Shown here: positions 1-5,132 of the stretch, one piece after another
Numbering within the stretch: the first letter of the stretch is position 1
Layout of the letters: every line of letters starts with the position of its first letter
Assembly (NCBI GenBank): GCA_020721165.1
Contig: DYNG01000094.1
Coordinates: 1 to 5,132 of the forward strand
Reading direction: 5' to 3'
Length of the DNA stretch: 5,132 bases
Source of the DNA: Desulfocapsa sulfexigens
Lineage (GTDB): Bacteria > Desulfobacterota > Desulfobulbia > Desulfobulbales > Desulfocapsaceae
Notes under the pieces: generated by a model
What the model saw: the letters and a program-made list of their open reading frames with translations, nothing else
Databases searched by the model: none
What the model was told of the DNA's origin: nothing
Translations under genes and position numbers: made by a program

Positions 1-1
1 T

Positions 2-664
2 GAAAAGGAGGCCCTCGGGTTTCTGATTACTGGCCACCCCCTTGATCGCTACGCAGGAGATATAAAAAGGCTGGCCAATGCCGAAGTTACGAGGCTTTCC
101 GAGCTTCCGGACGGCATAGAGGTAAGGCTCTGCGGCATTGTGACTGCATTGAAGGAGATAACCACCAAAAAGGGCGACCGGATGGGTTTTGTCACACTGG
201 AGGATCTTACCGGTCAGGTTGAAGTGACTGTTTTTTCAGACATGTATGCAATAACCTCCTCCCTGCTTAAATCAGACGAGCCGCTACTTGTCACAGGGAA
301 GCTTGAAAAAGGGGAAAAAGCCTGCAAGATACTTGTAATGAAACCCCAGGAGGGAAATAATCGCAAGTTCCACCAACAACCGGCATTTGGCGATATAAAG
401 CTTCTGCATGATGCCCATGCCCAGAGTACAACCCGAATAAGCCTTGCTTTACGACTGCCCGAACTCTCTTCAGACCAGATACTCCCCATAAGGGAGCTTC
501 TTGAAAAGCATCCAGGAAATCTGCCCGTACTTCTCAGAATAGAGATACCAAATCGAAGCAGAACCACAATTAAACTGCCAGAAAATCTGAAGGTGGCGGC
601 AAGCGATGAATTTAGGCTGGCGGTGGAGCGATGTGTCGGATATAATGCCGCGGTCTTTGAATGA
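2..664 (+). CDS. dnaE: DNA polymerase III subunit alpha, C-terminal part (5' end outside window)
   Basis: This is the catalytic subunit of the replicative DNA polymerase, cut by the left edge: the last 220 residues are present and the polymerase active site is not. The reading frame is open from base 2, so the in-frame GTG at 140 is not a start. The fragment opens with EKEALGFLITGHPL, the signature that links the helix-hairpin-helix region to the OB domain in DnaE. An OB-fold follows at about fragment residues 40-115 (VRLCGIVTALKEI, then GFVTLEDLTGQVEVTVF), expected to contact single-stranded template. The end, about residues 145-220, matches the tau-binding C-terminal domain, with the typical 'hPG..PV.L' pattern (KHPGNLPVLLRIEI). 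The TGA stop lies 45 bases before accA, and no terminator is visible between them, so co-transcription is likely. Identity is secure from the motifs. Confidence 0.95.
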   Translation, partial: EKEALGFLITGHPLDRYAGDIKRLANAEVTRLSELPDGIEVRLCGIVTALKEITTKKGDRMGFVTLEDLTGQVEVTVFSDMYAITSSLLKSDEPLLVTGKLEKGEKACKILVMKPQEGNNRKFHQQPAFGDIKLLHDAHAQSTTRISLALRLPELSSDQILPIRELLEKHPGNLPVLLRIEIPNRSRTTIKLPENLKVAASDEFRLAVERCVGYNAAVFE

Positions 665-699
665 AATTTATTAACAAATCACCTGTAACCTATTGAACT

Positions 700-703
700 G
701 GAG
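700..703 (+). promoter_or_regulatory. Ribosome binding site of accA
   Basis: GGAG ends six bases before the ATG at 710. This supports that ATG over the in-frame ATG six codons later (base 728), which has no comparable Shine-Dalgarno sequence. Confidence 0.75.
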
Positions 704-709
704 ATAATA

Positions 710-1669
710 ATGGCAGCCACTGTCTACATGGAGTTTGAAAAACCGATCGCAGAGCTTGAGAAGAAAGTAGATGAACTTCGAGCTCTCAATGGTGGAAGCG
801 ATCTTAACCTGACACAGGAAATTGAAGCGCTTGAGCAGCGTGTCGAGCATGAGCGTCAGGAAATATTCAACAACCTGTCCCGCTGGCAGAAGGCTCAGGT
901 TGCCCGACATATCAACCGTCCATTCACCCTGGATTACATCAAACATCTGTTCACAGACTTCAACGAACTTCATGGAGACCGCAACTTCGGTGATGATCAC
1001 GCCATTGTGGGAGGTCTGGCCCGTTTTGACGGCAAGCCGGTGATGGTTGTAGGCCACCAGAAGGGGCGCGACACAAAGGAAAAGGTGTTCCGCAACTTCG
1101 GCATGCCAAACCCTGAAGGATACCGAAAGGCCTTAAGGCTGTTCAAAATGGCGGAACAGTTCGGCCTGCCCATCATAACCTTTGTGGACACACCTGGCGC
1201 TTATCCGGGCATAGGGGCAGAGGAGAGGGGTCAGGCAGAGGCCATAGCCCGCAATCTCCGCGAAATGGCCATTCTTAAAGTGCCTGTTATAGTATGTATT
1301 ACCGGAGAAGGGGGCTCAGGCGGTGCGCTGGCCATAGCAGTCGGCAACAGGGTGCTGATGCTTGAGCACTCGATATATGCAGTCATCTCTCCTGAAGGCT
1401 GCGCCGCAATACTCTGGTCTGACGGAACAAAGGGGCCCCAGGCAGCAGAGGCGCTGAAGCCCGCAGCACAGGACATTATAGCTCTTGGCGTAATTGACGA
1501 GATAATCCACGAGCCTGTTGGCGGCGCCCATCGTGACCATGAGGCCACGGCCCAGGCCCTGGGCTCTGCAATCCGCAGCCATCTGGAGGAACTTGCCGAT
1601 ATGTCACCGGATGAACTTTTTGAAGACCGCTACCAGAAATTCAGGGCCATGACACAAATGGCCGCCTGA
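710..1669 (+). CDS. accA: Acetyl-CoA carboxylase carboxyltransferase subunit alpha
   Basis: AccA pairs with AccD in the cytoplasmic carboxyltransferase that moves the carboxyl group from carboxybiotin (on AccB) to acetyl-CoA. The product is malonyl-CoA, in the committed step of fatty acid synthesis. The protein is complete at 319 residues, the usual length. The N-terminal part, about residues 8-60, is a charged helical segment (MEFEKPIAELEKKVDELR) typical of the family. The crotonase-like core follows, with the LHGDRNFGDD segment at 88-96, GHQKGRDTKE at 115-124, and FVDTPGAYPGIGAEERGQ at about 158-175. The GEGGSGGALA glycine loop at 199-208 forms the oxyanion hole, and ISPEGCAAILW lies at 226-236. 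No key element is missing. AccD is not in the window, as is normal when accA sits beside dnaE. The gene is probably read through from dnaE and ends at the hairpin at 1693-1725. The closest recalled resemblance is to deltaproteobacterial AccA. Confidence 0.98.
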   Translation: MAATVYMEFEKPIAELEKKVDELRALNGGSDLNLTQEIEALEQRVEHERQEIFNNLSRWQKAQVARHINRPFTLDYIKHLFTDFNELHGDRNFGDDHAIVGGLARFDGKPVMVVGHQKGRDTKEKVFRNFGMPNPEGYRKALRLFKMAEQFGLPIITFVDTPGAYPGIGAEERGQAEAIARNLREMAILKVPVIVCITGEGGSGGALAIAVGNRVLMLEHSIYAVISPEGCAAILWSDGTKGPQAAEALKPAAQDIIALGVIDEIIHEPVGGAHRDHEATAQALGSAIRSHLEELADMSPDELFEDRYQKFRAMTQMAA

Positions 1670-1692
1670 CTTGCAGAACCTGTCAAGCTCAC

Positions 1693-1725
1693 AAAAAAGG
1701 GACGCCAGATCGGCGCCCCTTTTTT
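1693..1725. terminator. Bidirectional intrinsic terminator between convergent genes
   Basis: The left arm 1693-1706 (AAAAAAGGGACGCC) pairs with the right arm 1712-1725 (GGCGCCCCTTTTTT) around a five-base loop, AGATC. Thirteen of fourteen positions pair; the exception is A1702 against C1716. The GC-rich core is followed by six T on the + strand, and the six A at the left give a U-tract on the - strand. It begins 23 bases after the accA stop and lies 23 bases beyond the stop of the opposing gene, so it can serve both. Confidence 0.9.
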
Positions 1726-1748
1726 GATATAGTCATGCAAAAGGCTTT

Positions 1749-4154
1749 TCAGCGACGACCTCTGCCGCCCCCTCCAAAACTTCTCCCGGCAAAACCACCT
1801 CCGCTCGACGATCTTTCGGACCAGCTCTTCTGCATCTCCTGAGTCCGCTGGGTTGATTGTGTGCCACGCTCCCGGTTCTGGTACTCCTGCTGAAGGGATT
1901 GCATTTGAGCACTTCCCCCCTGAAATCCCTGGGTAGTATGCTGCTGCCCCGTAGCAGGAGCAGTGCGCTGGCTGCCCTGAAGATTCTGCGATGGTGCAGC
2001 AGTGGCCTGCTGGACAGGCTGTTTCTGGGTTACAGCGGAAGGCTGCTGAACTGAAGACCAGCCGCCATTGTTATATTGCTGCCAGCCGGAACCGGATTTT
2101 TTATATACATTTCCATCATGGCCGGCATACAGATCCCCACTGCCTGTCTTGGCCGCAGAAGTATTACCGGATGCGCTTCTAACAACATTTGCGCTGCTAC
2201 CTGATGATGTCTGGACAGATCCCTTTGTACCCTTATAGTTTGTCTCATGCTGGGTATATGCTGTCTGCCCCCCCTTTGAAACCACTGAATTACCCCATGA
2301 TCCATATGCATTGGAACCCTGGCTGGTTGCTGCGTATCCGCCTGTATACGGATTGTATGCCTGCCCTACCCTGGCTGTTCCGTAAGCATTTGTTGTGGTT
2401 GTGCCTCTTGCGTAGGTGCCTGTATAGGCATTATAGGTTTTGGATGCTGTAGTTGTGCCATACACATTGGATACAGAAGCAGTTCTGGTATAGTTTCCGG
2501 TATATGGGTTGTATGTGGCTGATCTGCTGGCGACACCGTAATTACCGTAGGCAACCTGTGAAACCCCGTATCCTCCCGCTGCTGTATAATAATGGGCAGA
2601 ATAGCCGTAGGTATAAGGATGTGGATAGTAGGCAGGATATCCGTAAACAGGGTATGGGGTTATGTAGGGGTGGTAGTAATACCCTGTGCCGCTTGTCAGC
2701 ACAAGGGCAGTTGAAACCCCCATCAGATAAACCCCCATATAACCTGATGTGTAACTGGCCTGTACATACCCCTGCGGGGTCACTGTCTGCGTTACGTATG
2801 TCACATTATACACTGGAGAAGTGACTGGAATTGTGTAAATGACCTGCGGAACTGATCTGGCTGTCTGCCAGGGGCCATCCGGCCTTGATGACAAAAACCA
2901 TATCCCCTGAAAACAGAGATAATAAATATCCCCAACCTTGATAACCTTCTGTGATGTGTTCACCCCGTAGTAAAGGGTAGTGCCATCTATCAGAACAAAC
3001 TTTGGTGTGCCGGCATATATAACCTTAACCTCTTTGGGAGCAGTATCAGGATTTACAACCACGGTTGTCGGAATCTGGGCCAGCAGCACGGCATCCTTTG
3101 CCTCTTCAGTGCCTGGCACCGAAGAAAGAACCTGGGCTGCGGGACTTGAAGGGGGAATCAGCCTGAAATCCGGTGGAAGATCAGGGGTTGCAAACATCCA
3201 GGGGCCTGCAAGACTGGAGGCTCTGAACCAGCGGCCCGAGGTCAGGTAGTAATACTGGCCGGTTGGTGTGTGAAAAAAGATATAACTTGTTGTGTTTGAA
3301 ACATACTGGAGCTGAGTCTCAGGCACACTTGTGTATGATGGTTTGCCGTCAATATAAATGATCTCTGCAGGAGCTGTGCTGTAGAAAACCCTGGGAATGA
3401 CCTTGTCCGTTTTGGCAGCAGGCGGAATATATTTTTTCAAGTACTTCCACTGGTCAATCTTAGCAAGCTTCTTCATATCGCCAGGCAGTTTTATTGCACC
3501 AGACCATGGGCCCTGCAGATCTGTTGCCTGCAACCACTGTTCGCCGGCCAACAGGTAATATACTGAAGATGTCTTATCGAAAAACAATGGCCACCGGGTA
3601 TTTATGACATACTCAAGGCCTGTCCTGGCAATGGCGGCACGAACAGGCTCGCCATCAATATCAAGAAGGATTGCAGGCTGGTATGTAACAAAAATAGCAG
3701 GAGGATCATTCCTGAGCTCAACCCCTTTAAGATTTTCATTTTTTTTGGGAACCGACGCCGCCAGCCTGTCAAGGGATATGGTTATTGTCTGCGGTATGAA
3801 TGTCTTTGCAAGCTGCTCCATTTTTGAAGCGGAAGCTTCATCAAGGGATGGGAATCTTGTTCTCTTTATCTTCAGGCCGCTCAGCATAACCAGTCTGCTG
3901 TCATAATCAACAACCGTCTGGCCATGCATCTCCAGTACCCCTACAACTTCAGCCCCAGATGCAGGTGTCATGGTTACTGCCATGCGGAAATCAAGATTCC
4001 TGTAATCAGTCCAGCTATCAATCTGGGGCTGATATATCAGCAGCCTGTTACCGTTTTGAATCTGCTCGCGGGGCCAGCCCGGATCAGTAGCATAACTAAA
4101 GGGAGCTGATACAAACATCAAAAGACAGATAGCCAGAACAATCAGATAGTTCAT
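1749..4154 (-). CDS. Exported repeat-rich protein of unknown function ('carbohydrate-binding family V/XII'-like)
   Basis: An 801-residue protein with no assigned function. The ATG at 4154 is chosen because AAAGGAG stands seven bases upstream; a GTG at 4175 would add seven residues but has no ribosome site. Residues 1-22 look like a type I signal peptide (hydrophobic IVLAICLLMFVSA, likely cut after FSYA), so the protein should leave the cytoplasm. There is no lipobox. Residues 23-150 form a globular N-terminal domain (GWPREQIQNGNRLLIYQPQ at its start). Three divergent modules ending in GPW lie at 154-230, 256-330 and 376-439. A hydrophobic then Tyr-rich stretch covers 463-545, three 26-residue YNPYTG-type repeats cover 547-624, and a DGNVY...GGW motif lies at 674-699. 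A Gln-rich linker (703-777) and a Gly/Arg tail (to 801) finish it. From memory, this order matches proteins auto-named 'carbohydrate-binding family V/XII'; sugar binding is not shown by the sequence. Surface or matrix binding is a guess. It may be expressed alone or with cca upstream. Confidence 0.85.
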   Translation of the reverse strand: MNYLIVLAICLLMFVSAPFSYATDPGWPREQIQNGNRLLIYQPQIDSWTDYRNLDFRMAVTMTPASGAEVVGVLEMHGQTVVDYDSRLVMLSGLKIKRTRFPSLDEASASKMEQLAKTFIPQTITISLDRLAASVPKKNENLKGVELRNDPPAIFVTYQPAILLDIDGEPVRAAIARTGLEYVINTRWPLFFDKTSSVYYLLAGEQWLQATDLQGPWSGAIKLPGDMKKLAKIDQWKYLKKYIPPAAKTDKVIPRVFYSTAPAEIIYIDGKPSYTSVPETQLQYVSNTTSYIFFHTPTGQYYYLTSGRWFRASSLAGPWMFATPDLPPDFRLIPPSSPAAQVLSSVPGTEEAKDAVLLAQIPTTVVVNPDTAPKEVKVIYAGTPKFVLIDGTTLYYGVNTSQKVIKVGDIYYLCFQGIWFLSSRPDGPWQTARSVPQVIYTIPVTSPVYNVTYVTQTVTPQGYVQASYTSGYMGVYLMGVSTALVLTSGTGYYYHPYITPYPVYGYPAYYPHPYTYGYSAHYYTAAGGYGVSQVAYGNYGVASRSATYNPYTGNYTRTASVSNVYGTTTASKTYNAYTGTYARGTTTTNAYGTARVGQAYNPYTGGYAATSQGSNAYGSWGNSVVSKGGQTAYTQHETNYKGTKGSVQTSSGSSANVVRSASGNTSAAKTGSGDLYAGHDGNVYKKSGSGWQQYNNGGWSSVQQPSAVTQKQPVQQATAAPSQNLQGSQRTAPATGQQHTTQGFQGGSAQMQSLQQEYQNRERGTQSTQRTQEMQKSWSERSSSGGGFAGRSFGGGGRGRR
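1752..1814 (-). other. Gly/Arg/Ser-rich C-terminal tail of the exported protein
   Basis: The last 21 residues (781-801) contain SSSGGGFAGRSFGGGGRGRR, which is low-complexity, positively charged and predicted disordered. It has no hydrophobic segment, so it is not a GlyGly-CTERM or LPXTG-type sorting signal. Similar Gly/Arg tails are recalled from related secreted proteins, and their role is unknown. Confidence 0.6.
2283..2516 (-). repeat. Three tandem 26-residue (78-base) YN(P/A)YTG repeats inside the exported protein
   Basis: Protein residues 547-572, 573-598 and 599-624 form three head-to-tail units of exactly 26 residues. Their openings are TYNPYTGNYTR, TYNAYTGTYAR and AYNPYTGGYAA. The second half of each unit carries a conserved 'NxYG' (SNVYG, TNAYG, SNAYG). 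A partial, degenerate half-unit (VAYGNYGVASRSA) comes just before the first. The DNA units are 2516-2439, 2438-2361 and 2360-2283. The strict period and the conserved Tyr, Gly and Pro residues suggest a repeating beta-turn structure. Confidence 0.85.
2838..3695 (-). repeat. Three divergent '…YYL..G.W…GPW' modules inside the exported protein
   Basis: Residues 154-230, 256-330 and 376-439 share one pattern: a short strand with ID-G (LDIDGEP, IYIDGKP, VLIDGTT), then an NT or NTT element, then YY-L (VYYLLAGEQW, YYYLTSGRWF, YYLCFQGIWF). Each ends with GPW (LQGPWSGA, LAGPWMFA, PDGPWQTA). Module three is shortened before its YYL. The modules are too diverged to be a recent DNA duplication, so this is an old internal triplication. 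Connectors of about 25 and 45 residues separate them. Confidence 0.75.
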
Positions 4155-4161
4155 CTCCAAT

Positions 4162-4168
4162 CTCCTTT
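4162..4168 (-). promoter_or_regulatory. Ribosome binding site deciding the start of the exported protein
   Basis: On the - strand, AAAGGAG ends seven bases before the ATG at 4154, which is near-ideal spacing. If translation began at the upstream GTG (4175), this Shine-Dalgarno sequence would be coding, and no equivalent lies ahead of that GTG. Confidence 0.8.
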
Positions 4169-4206
4169 GCAGCACATTTTATGGCAAAAAATTATTTAAT
4201 TCTTTT

Positions 4207-4234
4207 CTTTTAGCACCATTTATCTGAATTACAA
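4207..4234 (-). promoter_or_regulatory. Possible weak sigma-70-type promoter for the exported protein
   Basis: On the - strand, TTGTAA (4234-4229) and TAAAAG (4212-4207) are 16 bases apart, and the latter is preceded by TG one base away (an extended -10). Each hexamer matches the consensus at four of six positions. It lies in the AT-rich gap between cca and the gene for the exported protein. AT-rich sequence gives such matches easily, so this is only a candidate. Confidence 0.25.
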
Positions 4235-4244
4235 ACAGATGAAT
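4218..4244. repeat. Inverted repeat ATTtATCTG / CAGATgAAT in the 111-base gap
   Basis: Arms at 4218-4226 and 4236-4244 pair at eight of nine positions around a nine-base AT-rich loop. On the - strand it lies just after the cca stop and overlaps the candidate -35 element. No U-tract follows directly on the - strand and the stem is AT-rich, so it is a poor terminator. It could be an operator-like dyad or chance. The rest of the gap, 4155-4265, holds only the ribosome site and AT-rich leader. Confidence 0.35.
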
Positions 4245-4265
4245 CCACTCAAGCAGCAACATCGG

Positions 4266-5132
4266 TCATGGTGTGCAGATCTCCTCTCGCAGGCGTTGAA
4301 TCCGCTTGTGAAGAATCCGATTGGCTCGATGGTGAACCGGCATCTGCAAGAAGATCTCTTGATCAATACCCAGTTCTGCAGTTGTCATGGCAGTTATCCG
4401 GAGCGCTGTTTCCCAGGCATTCATACCTGAGCCGTCTGGTTTGTCTGCTGATGAAACCATTGGGAGAATATCAGCTATGCCTGCCCTGGCTGCCTGTTCA
4501 GCCAGCCTGATTCTGGTTGAGCTGCGCAGTTTATCCCAGTTGTTTGCTTTGGTATGCAGACGGCAGGTGAAGGCCAATGCCTTTTGCCATGAAGCGGGCA
4601 GCCTTAATCGCTGGCACATTTTCAAGGCAGGCCCGTAGCCTGCTTCGTCATGTCCATGATGTCTGGGATAGAGTGCCGAATCGGTTGATAGTTTGCCCAG
4701 ATCATGAAAAAATCCGCAGAAGCGGGCCAGAGAGTCAGGTGATCTGGCTGCTACCCGCTGCATAACCTGCATCGAGTGGGTGAAGAGGTCTCCCTCCGGG
4801 TGGTAGTGAAGAGGGCCTGCCGGAATATCTGGCATTTTGAACAGCTCAGGCAGGTAACATTCCCCAACCCTGTGCTGCAGCATCAAACTGAAGAACCGTT
4901 CCGGCCGGCTCATGGCAAGGGCCTTCTGAAGCTCCCTGCTGAAGCGTTCAACAGGTATGACGCTGAGCCCATCCTCCCATGTCTGACTGTCAACCTGCTG
5001 CACTGTTTCAGTATGCAGATTCCAACTGTCAGCGGCAAAACGGAAGGCCCGGAATATCCTGATTGGGTCATCCTGCAGCGAACTCTCAGAACAGGGGCGC
5101 AACTGTCTTGCTGCAAGCTCTTGCTGCCCGCC
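4266..5132 (-). CDS. cca: CCA-adding tRNA nucleotidyltransferase with HD domain, C-terminal part (5' end outside window)
   Basis: This cytoplasmic enzyme adds or repairs the 3'-terminal CCA of tRNA using CTP and ATP. The frame is open to the right edge, so 288 residues are seen and the N-terminal catalytic head (GS and DxD motifs) lies outside. The TTG at 5102 is internal, because the preceding codons (GGQQELAARQ) continue the family's 'GG..DL..R.LR' motif. DDPIRIFRAFRFAA at fragment residues 21-34 is the classic end of the head and start of the neck region. An HD phosphohydrolase domain follows. His119 (FTHSM), His143-Asp144 (FFHDLGK) and HHGHDEAG (158-165) form the likely metal site, arranged as in the E. 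coli multifunctional Cca, which also shows 2',3'-cyclic phosphodiesterase and phosphatase activity. A C-terminal helical region ends in LREEICTP. A poly(A) polymerase (PcnB) is less likely, since that family usually lacks an HD domain with intact metal ligands. The 3' end is 111 bases upstream of the exported protein gene. Confidence 0.92.
   Translation of the reverse strand, partial: GGQQELAARQLRPCSESSLQDDPIRIFRAFRFAADSWNLHTETVQQVDSQTWEDGLSVIPVERFSRELQKALAMSRPERFFSLMLQHRVGECYLPELFKMPDIPAGPLHYHPEGDLFTHSMQVMQRVAARSPDSLARFCGFFHDLGKLSTDSALYPRHHGHDEAGYGPALKMCQRLRLPASWQKALAFTCRLHTKANNWDKLRSSTRIRLAEQAARAGIADILPMVSSADKPDGSGMNAWETALRITAMTTAELGIDQEIFLQMPVHHRANRILHKRIQRLREEICTP

Noticed and set aside
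140..664. A separate 174-residue OB-fold protein starting at GTG 140
   Set aside because: The same frame is open back to base 2 and encodes the DnaE signature EKEALGFLITGHPL, so this is the end of dnaE rather than a stand-alone gene.
671..1057. - strand open frame of 128 codons opposite the start of accA
   Set aside because: It lies fully antisense to a certain accA, with no recognisable domain and no supporting start signals.
1738..1748. Short palindrome CAAAAGGCTTTT just before the stop of the - strand gene
   Set aside because: Five-base arms with no real loop and weak A/T pairing. The stronger hairpin at 1693-1725 explains termination.
2283..2516. Repeat array considered as a CRISPR or mobile-element repeat
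   Set aside because: The units are contiguous, in frame, 78 bases long, diverged at the DNA level and have no spacers. They are coding repeats.
1857..3249. Several + strand open frames of 60-120 codons opposite the exported protein gene (for example 2189-2452 and 2453-2824)
   Set aside because: They have no clear ribosome sites and low-complexity products rich in Leu, Cys, Trp and Arg. They are best explained as antisense shadows of a long frame rich in Tyr, Gly, Thr and Gln codons.
4239..4765. + strand open frames opposite cca
   Set aside because: The motifs in the - strand frame (HD domain, DDPIRIFRAFRFAA) prove that the other strand codes. These frames overlap each other and resemble nothing I know.
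4266..5102. A stand-alone 278-residue HD-domain protein starting at TTG 5102
   Set aside because: The ten codons upstream continue the conserved nucleotidyltransferase sequence up to the window edge, so the gene is a truncated cca.

Overview
The window looks like ordinary bacterial chromosome, probably from a Gram-negative proteobacterium of the Desulfobacterota (deltaproteobacterial) type. That placement rests on recalled similarity of the AccA protein to Geobacter-like AccA, on the dnaE-accA adjacency, on mid-range GC, and on free use of ATA for isoleucine. No search was run, so the lineage is only a moderate-confidence inference. No transposon, phage, CRISPR or RNA gene is visible.

Layout: two transcription blocks converge. 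On the + strand, the 3' end of dnaE (DNA polymerase III alpha, bases 2-664) is followed after 45 bases by a complete accA (710-1669). A hairpin with A- and T-tracts at 1693-1725 can terminate transcription from both sides. On the - strand, the 3' part of a CCA-adding tRNA nucleotidyltransferase gene (cca, 4266-5132, running off the right edge) is followed after 111 AT-rich bases by a large gene, 4154-1749. This gene encodes an 801-residue exported protein of unknown function with several kinds of internal repeat.

How the genes relate: dnaE, accA and cca are housekeeping genes for replication, fatty acid synthesis and tRNA 3'-end maturation, and nothing suggests they form one pathway. The accessory element is the exported repeat protein. 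From the N-terminus it has a signal peptide, a conserved globular N-terminal domain, three divergent modules ending in Gly-Pro-Trp, a very tyrosine-rich stretch, three exact-period 26-residue repeats built on Tyr-Asn-Pro/Ala-Tyr-Thr-Gly, a small Gly/Trp motif, a Gln-rich linker and a Gly/Arg tail. From memory, it resembles proteins often auto-labelled 'carbohydrate-binding family V/XII', whose function is not established. It is the only part of the window with real discovery potential. I see no evidence for a new multi-gene system here.
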